Assembly: GCA_036785325.1 (NCBI GenBank)
Contig: JAXIVH010000012.1
Span: 4,352,057 to 4,416,056, forward strand
Source of the DNA: Urophycis tenuis
Lineage: Eukaryota; Chordata; Actinopteri; Gadiformes; Phycidae
Direction: 5' to 3'
Length of the DNA stretch: 64,000 nucleotides
In this document: in pieces, positions 24,101 to 37,838 of the stretch
How the letters are laid out: every line of letters starts with the position of its first letter
Numbering within the stretch: position 1 is the stretch's first letter
The notes under the pieces: model-generated
Told to the model about the DNA's origin: nothing
The model's database searches: none
Seen by the model: only the letters and a program-made list of their open reading frames with translations
Position numbers and translations under genes: made by a program

Positions 24101-27100
24101 ATTAGACTTCAGAAACACAGGACATGAGAATGCGGCGATGCAGACACTCTCCGGGACTGTGGGAGCGCCTGTATAGGCCGTCACCGTCACCGCTGTACAT
24201 AGCAGTTGGCGTGGCCCACCGCTGGTGGGTGACCTATCCATCACAACTGTAAGTGCACATTTTAGTTTGCTTAAGTGAGCTGGAGTGAAGACGGACGGCG
24301 TGGCCCGGGGCGGGCTGCATTATGGATGAGCACGCATGTTCTCAGACAGGTGGGACGCGTCGGGAGACGCCCCAGCCTCGTTACCACGTCTCCATAGTGA
24401 AGTGATGTCGGTCTCTTCACTATTAATACAAATCATTCATTAATGCTCCGAGTGCCGGGCTTGTTGATTGCCTTCGCCTAATTGCCAAACAGCCCGGCAA
24501 AGCACATGAGGTAAAACCACAACCTCACACGCGTATATGAAATGATACACCAAAACGATACATCATTGAAATTCTACACAAGGCGCTTTTCTTCAAAAAC
24601 TCTTTTTTTTTTCTTTTCTTCTTTTTTGCCACAACACAACAGTTGTGAAAACAATAGCATCAACTTAACGTGGTGGCCTGCAGCAGCCGTGGAGTGGAGG
24701 CTCATCTCCTGCACGCTGAGAAGCAGACCTGGAGGTGGAGGCAGAGATATCTGCAGATGACTAAACCACAGCGGAATGCTTCCTGGCATCATCACACACA
24801 TCCGGTTACACCTAGAATTACACATATGCTATCAGTAATATCCCCTGGAGCCCCCCACCACTTTCAGCCGTGCTCTAATGCATGCAGTCCTGCACGCCCG
24901 CTGCATGCGTCTGCATATTTATTACTGATCACAAGAAAGTGAATATCTCCAAAGTGGGTGTGCACGTGCATGTGAATGTGTGCATGCTGCGAATGGGTGC
25001 AGCTGCCCTTATGTGCGTGTGTGTGTGTGTGTAAGTGTGTGCAGGTGTGAACTCTGTGTGTGAGTGTGCACGGATGTCTGCACATGCATGTGTGTGGACG
25101 CGTGTGCACGTGCCTGTCAACGCGTGCATGTGAGTGTGCACATGCGTGGTGCACGAGTGTGCACATGCATTTGGAATTAAGCCATGAAAATGTGTCACTT
25201 TTGGGAAAGATTAATTCGCAATTTAATTTGCAAAGGGTGGTAATTTATGCATGCAACTGGCTTTACCTAAGGCGTAGAACATTAGTATATTTTGATACTA
25301 ATCCATATTGCCATGTTTTGACACTGACAGCATTTAGCTAATTGAAAATAGTTAGATGATGTAACTCTGTGATTAGTCTACGTTTAGAAACTGTAAGAAG
25401 AGCACTTGAAATACAGTATTGGGTGATAATGTCTCCTGGAATAAAAAACATTTCTGGACCCAAAGCACATCCCAAGTAAAAACATCTATGACTAATAACT
25501 ACAAATCGACACGCACGTCTCATTAAGATAATTAAAACTGACAACATGATTCATACTTTGCCAGAAGTAAAAAGCCCATCCCAATATGTGATTAGCAGAT
25601 TAAGCAGGTTGTGATTTTAACATTAAATACCGTAAGTAGGTTATTCAATCTTCAAACCCTATCATCGTTCTACACTCTTTTAAAATGGGGATTACATAAG
25701 CAATTGAGATTTTCACAATAAAATAGGTTGTGATTTTAAAAAACAATATGTAAGGTGGTGTTATTACGATGAATAGGTGTGAACACGATCCGGGGCTAAA
25801 AGGAATCACTTGAATTACACCAATAGTCCTTTAGAAAATGAAGCTAGACTGACCTCTAGAGGTCTGATGACGCACATCCCCTTCACAATAACGGTGTTGA
25901 GTTTTCCCCCCATCTGTCTCGTTCTCAGCCTGATGCAGGGTGAGGGAACCATGGCTCCAGACCTGCTCCTCCCCTCATGGCCGAGCAACCAGACGGGACA
26001 CAGATACATGTATCATCAAAACTAAACGCCATTTTACACAAAATCTTTCATAAATAATTTCTGGGAAACAAAATGTGTACGTTATTGTACAGTCACAAGG
26101 ATAGGGTAATTTCCAGTTACAATAACTAATTATTTACCATTTAATCTAAAATCAGAGAAGATGATGAAACGCAATAAAAGACAATATGACAGCCTAACTG
26201 GACATGTCTAATTTGCAATGCATGAAGATCCTCCCTCTAAAGGTTGAATGATGATCATGGGTCTCTTCTTTGGCCCTGATGTAATTAAAAAGTGTGGGGC
26301 TCTGCCAGCAGGAGCTGTCCTCGTCTCCTGGCCTCTTGAAGATGATGTAACTGAGATCAGTGCAACGGAAGGGTCACTGAAGGTGACCAAAGTTAAACTG
26401 CACCAGCCACAGCACAAGTTACTGCAAGTTAAAAGTCTCCCCACAGGTAACCAGTACAACCAGCCCCCACACACACAAGCCAACTAATGCAGTCTGTTGA
26501 TGGTTGACATAAAGAGGAGAAACCAGCAACACTGGTGAAAGAATGTAAACTGCACACTGCGAGAAGTGAAGTAATCCTTAGAATGTGTTTAAAGAGGCCC
26601 TGTTTTACCCCCAGGGGTGATGTTGACTCTCCATGATAATCCATTTCATAATCAGCCCTGCGGTGCCATCACTTCAAGCGGAAGCGTGCTGAGTGGTGGA
26701 CTGTGCTGTCCGTCAAACATCAGGCAGGACCCTCCCACTTCTGATGTCCCTGCAGGACTTGGCGCTCTGCGTCGGTGTGCTCTGACGTATCGCTGCATTA
26801 GCCGGGGGCACGGCCAGTGTGCAGAGCGTGGGTTAAATCCAGGATGTGTGGGAGAAACCTACAGCGCGGCCATTAGAGACGGCTACGCAGGCTAATGGAT
26901 TAGAGCAACACATCCAGCAGAAAACCATAGCCACACATTAGAGGAATCCAAACGTCCATCAGCCAAAACAAGAGGAAGAATGTAATCGTGTGCTTAAGAC
27001 AAAGCATCCCCGAGAGCGCCAGACTAATGGCCTTATCTGACACGGCAATGAGTTCTGGGGTTCACTTTCTGGTTCGCTTTCTTTTTCAATTCACAAAAAA

Positions 27101-28330
27101 ATAAATGACATTGTTGTTGTTTGATGTTCACGTTGCGCAGGCTCTCAGAAACAGAAGCTGCCCCTTCATGGACACATCGCACATCACCACAACACAAGTG
27201 ATGAAAGCGGAGCTCAGGTCTGTGAATCAGAACAAACAGCATCACTGAGGGCTGACAGAAGGCCACTGGGATCAATAGGAGATAAGTCCACGTCGCGTGT
27301 CCCCTTTACATCCCGCTGGTCAATCAGGCCGCCGGTCGATGGGCCGGCGTGATGTTGAAGAGGCAGACCTTCTGACCCCTGGGGGCGCTGCCAAACACAT
27401 CCCCCCACGCTCCGTTTGGTCCAACAAAGTCCGACACTGCAGAGAACACACCTGGCATCGCACAGGAAGCTGCAATTGAGTTAAAATGCAACAGCCATTG
27501 TGCCCAGTTGTTTTGTTTTGTTTGCCTGTGGGTACAAAATATATTTAAGAAAAAAATAAATATATATATATACTAGTTAAACTGGTATTCTGGTTAAATA
27601 ACTGCCATTATTAGCCATTCAAACTGAACTCTGTTGCCTTTAGCTTCCAGCTACAATATCCAGACTCAGTTTCCCTGTAATTGCCGGGGCAACACGTAGA
27701 GCGCAGAGTACCCGGGATACGTGTTCGCCGGCGGCCGCAGGTCACTCTCAGCCGCCCAGGAGGGCCATTTTGTCCGCGGACGGCGAAAATGTTGACTCAT
27801 TCAGGGGGAACCCTGAGTGTCTATCATGGTCACCACACCTCTGGAAAACGGGCCAAACGAGAGAAGTGGAGTGGGTCTTATTAAATGAGGTAGGTGTCAG
27901 GACAATTTAACACTTTGAGAGAGGTATGAGAGCTCCAGAGGAGGGCCGGTCAAGTGCTACCACTTCTCTGGAGTTCTGCAGCACTTCCATTTTAAGGGAC
28001 TTTGATTTTCTGATTCATTTTACTTCATTACATTTCAAGGCAAAGGTTCAACTGCACCTGACACGTGTTCAAGAAAATTATGTTTATTTTATTTGGCCAT
28101 TATTCTACTCCAAAAGGTATTTTTTCTGCCAAGTGATTAAACAAAATATAAAAATTAAAGAATAGAAGGTCATGATTTGGAACAAGAACTCGTTAAGTGC
28201 AATCTCTGAAGCACTTCAATTTCACTGAAGAAAAATTGTCAATTGAGGGACTTGACCTTTACATAGTGTTTTATGAGGGCATAAGTCCACTTAATAAAAG
28301 GTAATTATTCCAACACTGTACTGGGAGAGA
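24101..28330. other. non-genic stretch
   Basis: No coding exon identified. A (T)-rich tract lies at 24600-24627. Positions 24955-25170 are GTGTGCACGTG-type alternating sequence. AT dinucleotides occur at 27558-27575. The block 24420-24520 ('cattaatgctccgag', 'ttgattgccttcgcctaattgcc') is unique and homeobox-site-like. Confidence 0.4.
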
Positions 28331-28362
28331 CCCCCCCCCCCCCCCCCCACCACCACCACCCC
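28331..28362. repeat. poly-C followed by (CAC)n
   Basis: A run of 18 C is followed by several CAC units. Confidence 0.95.
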
Positions 28363-29531
28363 CCTCGGAGTCCAGTTAACGTGTCAAATTGCAACTACAA
28401 CATCTTCGTCTGCATGGTTTCACATTTCCATAATTCATTGCACACAATATGTAAATAGGGCAATTTGTGTGTACAAGCTGATGTTTTTTAATTGCTAGGA
28501 AATGTGTCGGGGTGCTCTTGGTTGTCAGTCAGAAATCTGTTTGCACACGGCCACAATTAGAGCTGGAACAAGTGGATTCACCACCGGACGACGTGGAATA
28601 GAGCCCCAATTATCTGTAGGTGGGGCTGGGGTGGAATAGATCAGACGCATGGACAAGTTGGACAGATTCTTATCGCAGACAGAAACCCATTATTCACTGC
28701 AGAGCAGCATTGGTACCACTAGCACATACAGCCATACTGCCCATAATCTGTGAAATATCTCTCTAATCCTATACTTTTGGTCCCCTTCAGCCACAGCTCT
28801 GTCCGTGACCGCAGCACTTAATACAGCAAGCCTACAGTTTTGGTAATTGGTTGGGAATGAGAATTTTAGTGCAGCCCAGATAATTGTGCTGCCTACCACT
28901 GAAAAGATACCGACAGATTGCTGTTTGGGTCGGAGGCGTTTAGTGCGAACGACAGAGCTGGGTTCACAGTTGTCAAAAACATCACAACTAACGAATGAAA
29001 GACTGGCTGGGTATACCACATAAAAAGGTACCGCTGGCCTGTGTGGGTTCTTCAGGTGCAGATCTACCTGGGTAGAGATGTAGTAAAAAGGTTTGGATCA
29101 CGCCATTGACTGATTCATATTAAATGTTAATATCATGTCCAATCTATTAAATTTAACATGCTGCCTTCAAGACAGCGGCAAATTAATCAAAAATCATTTT
29201 AAGTATAGTAATTAAACACTGCATGAATATAAATGGATGACTTTGAGAGAATGTCTCAGTTGTGCTTGGATTATCAAAATACAATTTTACCTCAAGAAGA
29301 CAAAAGTAGTTTGTCTCCAAGGCTGCATGGTGGTGGTTGAGGAAGGAACAACTAGCCCAGGTTAGTTGAAATGCATAAAGACGTTTTATTAAGCAACTTG
29401 GCAACTAAGCAGTGAAAGAATTTCAGACAACATTTTTCTGGTAAATTGAGTAATTAGTTTGAAATTGAAATCAACAGAAAAACAATCCTTGGTGCATAGC
29501 TCCATGGTGAACCATATAGGAACAACATAAT
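28363..29531. other. non-genic stretch
   Basis: No exon or repeat that I can support. AT-rich, unique-looking sequence. Confidence 0.4.
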
Positions 29532-32500
29532 CTATGCCTCACCATTTTCATTTGGGAAATGCATGCCATCATGTAAAACATGATTTGGTAACTCAAAGGA
29601 TAAGACTGGTCCAAACATACACTTGTAAAGTGTACTCGTTCTTGAGCTGTGAGGTGTAGTAGGCGTATTATGGATAGCATAGTGCATTGTGTGTTGTGAT
29701 GATGGTGTAGGTGTAGGGGTGGAGCCAGGGATCTTCAGGGTGGAGGCGGCTACTGATGCAAAAAAATAACACAGTTTAGTTTTTCCCATGGTAAACATTT
29801 GTGCTGGAGGATAAAGTAATTTATTCATAACCAAACAAACTACACCATAATTACAGCACAATCTGCATATAAAAACAAACCAAAGTTAAAATATTTTATC
29901 TTCTCTTAAGACTGCTTATCCATGTCAATAAAATGATGGGCAGAATCATTATAGCTGCCCTCATTACACCCAGGGGTCTTCCCACAAGCCCCCCCCCCCC
30001 CCCCCCCCCCGAGTCCCACAGAAGATTAACGTTCACCCCAAAGAAACCTATCAGAAATGTTCATTCAGTGAAGAACACATTCTAATGGCAGTGAGGGTCT
30101 GGGCGCTGTGGTCTGGTGCCAAAGTCATCCGAGCAGCTCCATCAGTGCTGCATGAGCACACTCCTGAAGCCTGGACCCAGGCTCGGAACAAAGACCTGTT
30201 TAATGGGAGGCTGCCAGGTTCCCAGGACTGACTTCATCCAAACACCAGTGCTCCAACAAAGTACACACGTCGATTGAAATGTTCCCAGGGAAGACGGGAA
30301 GACTTCAAGACGTCTCTGAAGATCAGGGGGAATGTATAACCGCTGTGTGATACATTTGGCCTGAATTTAAGAGATGGACATGGATAGCAGAGCACTCACC
30401 ATCTTCAGCACATCCACCTGCTCTTCCATCTTCATCCTGAAAGAAAAGAAATACACTTTATTGATCCCTCAGAGGACGTGAGTCACAGGCAGAACTAAGC
30501 AAGGGGAAACAAGACCCAGGACTCACGCAATGCACCTTAGAGAAATATGTATAGCAGGGATGAAGCCCGTGCTGCAGGCGGACACCTCAATCATACAAAA
30601 CCAGACAGCGCAAGACATAAGTGATGCATATTTGTACATTTGTATGACTCACAATCGTCAAGATTTATAAGACGTACTAAAAAGCTTCTTAAAATGCAAG
30701 TCCTAGTCCCTTCTGCATGCAGCAGCAATGTTTTCAGATGCAGCACGTGTGTCAAACTAGCACACCTGCAACCATAAAGTAACCAGGATGAATCAACACA
30801 TCATGAAGAAGAACAATCCAGGTCCATTTCCATTCCAGGTTCAGGTTCTCACCGTGTGGTCTTGGAGACACTCTCCAGCTGTAGGCCTCTGGTCCACAGA
30901 CGGTTCCTGAGGTCCTGTGGTTTAAACAACATGACCATTAAGCAGCTTTCATACCAAGAAAAGTACCAGTTAGCGATTTAGCAGACTTAATAAAGGTGAC
31001 TTTTACAGTGAACCATCCTCACCACTGCACCATCCTGTTGTGATAACTTTACAGCTGAGTGTAGACCTCTACACGTTACCTGGACAGATGGAAGGGGGGG
31101 CACTACTTCTACACCGGTGGACCAAACAGACAATCATTTACTGACAAACAGACACAAGTACACTCACTGGTTCACTGATTCCCTTGTTCAAGAAAAAAAA
31201 AAAAAAAGCAGGTAAAAATCCACTTCCATTAACCATTGTCGAGTTAAACAACCACCATTGTTTCACACAAATAACCATGTCACTTCCTGGCTCCCATCCT
31301 GTACTGTGAGGACAATAAGTTTGTTTCTATTGACCAAGCGGTCTGAAGAACATTTTACAATCAGGCTACATTAGTTAACAGAAGAGATAAAGCAGTAAAA
31401 AGCATTGTCTAGCATTAGCGTTGGGGTTAGGGTTAACCAAAACCAATTAAATAATGTATAAATGAATAGCTTCGTTAACATGAACACCGTTGGTCAACAT
31501 GAAGAGCATTAGTAAATGATGACACCATTAGGTAACTGCTAGGTTATGATCATTACATCATGTTATTTAATGTACTCTTATTGTGAAATGACCACCCATC
31601 TCCAGACTGCTCAGTACAACCATGTGATTGCACCATCGCCACCTATAGGCGAAAACATGCCCTTGCATAGTAACCTAAGAAAATAATACATTATAATATA
31701 AAAAATAAAATTAAAAACATAATCAACAAAAGGTACCCCAGAAAAGACAAAGTGAGGGGTATGCCACATCTACACGACGCAGGAGCAGCCAGCCAGTGGA
31801 TACTTGTGTGTACCCTAATTGTTAAGTGTTACCCTGAGTTTACCCTTCAGTGAGGGGCTGGGTCGGGTGTCAGGACCCTCAGATGACCCGCCTGCACCTT
31901 CATGTCAGAGTTTACAGTTAAAATCCTCAGACGATCACGGTGCAACTAAATAAATAGGAGGCGGGTTTCAAGTGCTGTAAAAGTTCTGGTCCCAGTTGGG
32001 GGCCAAGTGAACAGGAACCAAGACTTTAGCATGCAGGTTGAGTGTTTCTGCTGGTGTAGACTTAAATCAGCCTCAACTAAAATTTGACCAAGAATGAAAA
32101 GGTTAGCGTTGCAGTATCTATCTCCCCCTTCAGCGGTGGACAGCCCAGAGCCGGTGGACTGGGAGAGTTAAGCTCTGCTCTTCATTTGTCCACCTACAGC
32201 TCCAGGTCAGTCCTGCATTTCAAAGATGGATTTACAGATGGATTTACAGCATCTGTACTGAACACTCACACACCTAGTTAGACTCATAGTGTCACAACAT
32301 AGCATAGCCACTGATGTACGGAGGGCCGTAGCCATATTCTACAGACTGCATCAAATAAAAACACACACAACTGAATCACAGATGGAGGGAAAAAACACTC
32401 ACCTCAACTGTAGTCGGTCATATTTATAGAACCGTGTCTGCATCAAATTAAACTGCACCTAAAAAAGAAATGGACAAATTACAGTACATCAACTGTTCAT

Positions 32501-32592
32501 ATCAAGTATTAATAATTTCCTCATATAGTTTGCATAATCTGTTTATTATAAAAGTAATAACTCACCATTATGGAGGCCAGAATAAGCCACAT
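29532..32592 (-). other. candidate minus-strand spliced transcript (small coiled-coil gene or ncRNA)
   Basis: On the minus strand several short segments are bounded by good splice signals. (a) 32592-32566 follows 'gcaacag' and ends before GTGAGT; it reads M-W-L-I-L-A-S-I-M, with an in-frame stop upstream. (b) 32458-32403 has acceptor 'cttttttag' and donor GTGAGT, and only one frame is open: V-Q-F-N-L-M-Q-T-R-F-Y-K-Y-D-R-L-Q-L. (c) 30914-30853 reads D-L-R-N-R-L-W-T-R-G-L-Q-L-E-S-V-S-K-T-T. (d) 30436-30400, 37 nt, has acceptor 'ttctttcag' and donor GTGAGT and reads M-K-M-E-E-Q-V-D-V-L-K-M. (e) An acceptor at 29755 leads to an immediate stop. Segments a-b and c-d-e each join in frame, but b to c does not, so an exon is missing or the model is wrong. 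I do not recognise the product. Confidence 0.3.
29989..30010. repeat. poly-C tract
   Basis: Run of 22 C. Confidence 0.95.
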
Positions 32593-32920
32593 CTGTTGCA
32601 GTCAAGGCAGCCTGACTTTCAGCAGAAATAATAAAGCAGAATACATTTGCCTTACCACCAAGGTCATGCAAGTCAAACCATCAAAGAAGATAAAACTGTA
32701 CTTGCCTTTGTGTTGTTTGTTGCCGCCTTTTGTACAAATCATCCAAAGGTAAATCACGTAAAATACTAAAATTCGTCCAAAGTGTAAATTTGTGTACAAG
32801 ACAGATTTTATGCAAAGTATTCTACAATTTCAATTTCTGTATCAGTACTCATCAACTACAACAACAGTTCACAACAAAAACTGTTCACAACAAAGTCCAG
32901 TTCAAACAAACCAACCAGGA

Positions 32921-32979
32921 TTTGCATTTACATTTGCAATTTCCCTCAGGGATCATTAAAGTATGTCTGTCTGTCTGTC
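32921..32979 (+). mobile_element. 3' tail of a retroelement with (GTCT)n end
   Basis: 'atttgcaatttccctcaggg' followed by 'atcattaaagt' and (GTCT)n. This is the usual 3' end of a family of fish non-LTR elements or SINEs. A sister copy lies at 33314-33371. Only the tail is recognised. Confidence 0.55.
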
Positions 32980-33313
32980 AGGATCTACAAGGGTAAAGCT
33001 CACATGATACCATTTAAACCTTTCCACAATCATCCATCCCATCAGCTGACGGTGGGCTGCACAACAGACCCAGTGGAAGGCAAATCAAACACAGCATTGT
33101 ACAGAATTAACCACATTGCAAAACACTCCGCATCAAGCAGCTGCCAGACTGCAGGTAGCAGTCATCAGCAGGTTCCTGTGTGTTGAAAAGTGGAAAGAGG
33201 AAAGGTAAGCTTAGACATGATGGAGTGCAGAGAGTAGAGTGTGCAGGTACATGTGTGAATCAACATCTCGAATTCACCCTCGAATTCATCACACAAACTT
33301 CACATTCAAACAT

Positions 33314-33371
33314 GCCCAAATGTAATTTTGCAATTTCCCAGCTTGGGATCAATAAAGTATATCTATCTATC
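33314..33371 (+). mobile_element. 3' tail of a retroelement with (ATCT)n end
   Basis: 'gtaattttgcaatttcccag' followed by 'cttgggatcaataaagtat' and (ATCT)n. Homologous to the tail at 32921 but with a different terminal repeat unit, so an independent insertion. Confidence 0.6.
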
Positions 33372-33992
33372 AAATCCAACAAAGCCAACCTGTTCACCAC
33401 CAATAGAACCAGAACACCAATCGTCTGTCTAGTCAGTCCTGTGTCTCAAAGGTCCAGTGGGGTCCATTTGAGTTCTGGAAAACATTTTGCTTTTTTATGG
33501 TTTCCCGAGGGGCAGCTGGACCTCATGGTGGGATGTTAGGAGACCTTCAACTGGGCCAGAAGGACGTCTGGGCAAGAAAAGACTTGTGACGTGAAGCAAG
33601 CAGGCCATCAACGAAGTGCAGAACACTCAACGCCCCGTGCTGAGATGGGCATACTTTCCTCTGTACTTAACCACGACAGCTTCGCAAAGTAAGTGAATTT
33701 ACGTCTGAACTTGAAAGGCTCTGCGGACTGACTGGTCCACTGAAATAAGTGTCTCATACAAATGAATTGCTTGGATGAAATTGAAAAAAGGGCATCCTCC
33801 ATCACAGCAGTTGAACATTCCTGTCATGAAAGAAATTCTAGAAGCGGGGAAAAAAAACCCTGGTTCTAGAGCAGCTCCGCTTGGCTGACAAAGTCGTCAG
33901 CTGAGGATGAACACTTTATGTCCAGGTGATGCTCCGTGGTTTAGTCCTCCCAGTACGAGACAGGCAAGGTCAGGTCAGCGAGTCGGTCGAGT

Positions 33993-34039
33993 CACACACA
34001 CACAACACACAGCACACACAAAACACACAACACAGACAC

Positions 34040-34076
<37 letters not shown>

Positions 34077-34094
34077 CACACACAACACACACAC

Positions 34095-34170
<76 letters not shown>

Positions 34171-34236
34171 GGCCACACTCGGCGGCGTCACGCTGCCTCC
34201 AGTGTCACAGCAGGAGGGAACAGGACAGGGACACCG

Positions 34237-34270
<34 letters not shown>
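33993..34270. repeat. (AC)n array followed by facing (GT)n
   Basis: Imperfect then pure AC repeats run to 34170. After about 70 bp of unique sequence, (GT)n lies at 34242-34270. The two tracts are complementary, so the region can fold into a large hairpin. Several false Cys/Val or His/Thr frames come from it. Confidence 0.93.
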
Positions 34271-34275
<5 letters not shown>

Positions 34276-36690
34276 GCGGTGCACAAATCCAGCAAACATC
34301 CACAACAACAACAACAACAACACGGCTCACCCAAAGCCAACAGCCCAGACACATCCAAACCACTTCATCCAGCGCTTAAAAATAGTACATCTTGGGTGAC
34401 TCACTGCGGTAATCCTCGCTGAAGCTCCCCCGTTGGTGGCCACGCGGGTCCGGATGAGACAGTGAAGACAAGACGTCCGGAGAAGAAACGCATTCCGGGG
34501 TCCAGGGCCGTCCAGGGCCGTTCAAGGCCGTTCAAACTCCACATGCTTGTGGAGTTGTTTCCCTCAAAAGAGGTTTGGTTGCAACACCCCACGTCAGTGT
34601 CCAGATGTAACATGGCAGATGTTACAGGGTGTTGCGGGTTGAAACAAGACGTCCGGGGTGCTGTCGGTCAAACTGAGAAACCGTCCGATTCCTTCCTTCA
34701 CGAGTCGTGTGCCTCTCAAACCAACACGCCTTGCGCAAGAGCCGCGGAAATATAGAGACGTGCAGGTGGCCCTAATTACGCACCAGCAGTGCTGTGGTTG
34801 GCTTAAGGATCCAGTCGACACTAAAGTTCTGTTTACACATTATTATGTGCAAAGTCACACAAAACATTTGATGAACATATAATATCAATAATTAATCTCA
34901 TATCATATCCAGGTTCATTTCCCTCCATGCCAAGGGGAAATGAACGAGGGCTGACATGAAATATGAACGAGGAAGGTTTCTTTAAAGGGGGAAATCTATT
35001 TTCTCCATTTCAGCTGTGTTCTGTTAATGGTGGTCCACTAAACAGCCTGATGATTCATCAAACGCAGGTGAAAGAGAGACCACGAGGGCTTCAGGACCGT
35101 CATCCTCCTCCTCTCCCCTCTTCCTCCTCTCCACTCTGCTCCTCCTCCTCTCCTCCTCTCCTCCTGCTTCTCTACTCTATCTATCTTGAGTTGGTAGAGT
35201 ACGATGCACCATGTTCTGCTGTGCAGTGTGTGGAACCAAAGTCATTCCAAAACGGTTGTGGACTTTAGAAAGCACTTTGATGTGAGATCTACTCTCACTG
35301 ACCACCTCTGACAATGTGGAATTGATTTAGTGATGCGGAGCACAGCCGGCTTTGGTTTGTAGCGACTCCATTATGGATTGTATGCCTCACTTGTTCTCAG
35401 TCTCTCCTGTAAGTGTCTTCATAAGGTTCTCATGTGTTCTCTTACAAGGAGCTGGATGTCGGTTCCTTCCATTAACAGAGAGAGGAGAACATGTTCCCTG
35501 TAGGACACAGTCGTTCCTGACCTTTTTGGTAGAACACCTCGATCCCATTCAGAAAAGTAGGGCACAACTACTTATGTTGTTGGGCATGATTATGAAACAT
35601 ATGAGCAAGCTCACAACATTTCACTCAGAGCAGATTTTCATGAAAAGGAATTGCATTATCTCTCATATATGTTTCAAAATGGCTGAAGTTGAGGTGTTAC
35701 ATGGAGCCATCAAGAAATAACAAAGCAAATCTGAAATAGCAGCCCCCACATTACAAACGCATGTCAGGATTCCGTTTTAAATCCCAGACAGGTGCAGGGC
35801 GGGGCGCGGGGCCGGGCCTGTTATGGCTGCCCGTTGCATCATAGAGTTCTGACGCCGGCCCGTCCTGGTTTCCAGTCCCCACGCGGTCAGAGGTGCCTGC
35901 TACCTACTGCGGTGCTGCGGGGAGTTTATAAATGGTGCTTCTTTTCCCATGCGAGAGTTCCAGGCGCAGTGTGAGCACGGTGGATTGTTCGGCGACTGTC
36001 GGCTGTTCATTTATTCATGCACCGAGTGTTTCACACAGTCAAGGTCAAACAGGTTTCTGGAAGGGAAAAGGCACAGAGAGTTCACTGGATGATAGTCGGT
36101 TGTGTGACTTGCTTGACGCTTGAGGAGTAAACAGTTTGAGTGCTGGGATTCACTCAGTAATACCACAGTAAATAATTTAGAAATTAATCTTAAGTTAATC
36201 TTACAAGCATAGATGTAATTATTATAAGTAATATTTTTTGGCTACAAATATTCTGGCAATCAATGGCTGAGGGCATGACATGAGAATGTTTTGCAGAAAA
36301 TGCAACAATTTTAGCAGGCACATGTTCTCAAGATAAAACTACCAAACACAATGCCAGCCAGAAGATCATAACAGAAGATTTAATGAGATGTAGCCAATCA
36401 GTATAAGGTCACTGGGCTTGAAAGAATGTGGAAATAAATTTAATTGTCCAAAGTGCAAAACATCTTTCAATGTATCATCGAAAACTAAGAAGCACTGAAG
36501 AAGACTGAACACTCAAGCACTCAACAAGAAGAGAACAAGAGAGAAGAGAGCTTTTGTTTTTCCGTTGTATCTGAGCTTATGCTATTATTCTACATTATAT
36601 ATTTCATTTATTTATAAACAAACCAAAACACATTTTAATTGCGCAATGTTTATTTATTGAATAATATTGTTTTGGATAGTCAAAAATATA
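34271..36690. other. non-genic stretch
   Basis: No gene recognised. (CAA)n lies at 34300-34321, a small tandem of 'ccgtccaggg/ccgttcaagg' at 34500-34532, and CT-rich sequence at 35098-35180. AT-rich unique sequence runs at 36140-36660. Confidence 0.4.
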
Positions 36691-36699
36691 CTCCACATG

Positions 36700-37175
36700 T
36701 GTGTCTGCTTGTGTGTGCGTGTGCTCGAGTCTGTGTGCGTGTGTGTATGTCTGCTTGTGTGTGCGTGTGCATGTGTGTGTCTGCATGTGTGTGGGTGTGT
36801 ATGTCTGCTTGTGTGTGCGTATGCATGTTTGTGTCTGCGTGTGTGTGCGTGTGTATGTCTGCCTGTGTGTGCGTGTGCATGTGTCAGCGTGTGTGTGTAT
36901 GTCTGCTTGTGTGTGCGTGTGCACGTGTCAGTGTGTGTGTGTGTGTATGTCTGCTTGTGTGTGCATGTGCACGTGTCCGTGTGTGTGTGTGTATGTCTGC
37001 TTGTGTGTGCATGTGCACGTGTCCGCGTGTGTGTGTGTATGTCTGCTTGTGTGTGCATGTGCACGTGTCCGTGTGAATGTGTGTGTATGTCTGCTTGTGT
37101 GTGCATGTGCACGTGTCCGTGTGTGTGTGTGTGTATGTCTGCTTGTGTGTGCATGTGCACGTGTCTGTGTGCGTG
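36700..37175. repeat. ~46-bp GT-rich minisatellite
   Basis: About ten units of 44-49 bp (the first longer), each with 'tatgtctgcttgtgtgtgc', 'atgtgcacgtgtcc' and a variable (GT)n segment. It produces large false frames on both strands. Confidence 0.92.
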
Positions 37176-37436
37176 CGCATTTCCATAACAATCACAGCCT
37201 TCCAGGAATCCGCTCCTGAGGAGCACAGCGTTTACAACCTGCAGACAACAACCCTGAACAGAGAGCATAAAAGCCCCCGCATCACAACAGAGTCACCGAG
37301 CCACACTTCACTTCCCCGCCCGCCTCCCCCATCTGCACAGCCCCGGGATGGCAGGGAGCCGGAGGAGAACAGGCGCACCAGCGGCCCCCCTAGGACTTAC
37401 ACCGCCTGCACGGCTGGTTGAGGAGGGGGTTGAGGA

Positions 37437-37455
37437 GGGGGGGGGGGGGGGGGGT
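37437..37455. repeat. poly-G tract
   Basis: Run of about 18 G after GAGG units. It could form a G-quadruplex. Confidence 0.9.
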
Positions 37456-37599
37456 AGCAGGTGTCAGAGAGAGAGAAGGAGAGCGCTCCGCCGAGACCCC
37501 CGAACAGCCAGCGAGAACCCATTACTTATGAGAACTTCTGCTGGAGAACGTGTGGCCGGGAGGCGAATAAAGCTCCCCGCATTGTGTGGTACCGCAGCT

Positions 37600-37619
37600 G
37601 CACACACACACACACACAC

Positions 37620-37657
<38 letters not shown>

Positions 37658-37661
37658 GCAC

Positions 37662-37708
<47 letters not shown>

Positions 37709-37838
37709 CGCACACACGCACACACGCACACGCACACACGCACACACGCACACACGCACACACACATGCACACACACATGCACACGCACACATACACACA
37801 CACACACACACACACGCACACACACATACACACACGTA
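37600..37838. repeat. complex (AC)n array with CGCAC and CATGC variants
   Basis: More than 230 bp of AC repeats with regularly placed CG and TG steps, then ATATAC-type sequence to about 37875. Confidence 0.96.

Noticed and set aside
33993..34170. CRISPR-like regular repeats
   Set aside because: Simple AC microsatellite in a vertebrate genome. No spacers.
36639..37268. Cys/Val- and His/Thr-rich frames over 100-200 residues
   Set aside because: Translation of GT/AC minisatellites on both strands.
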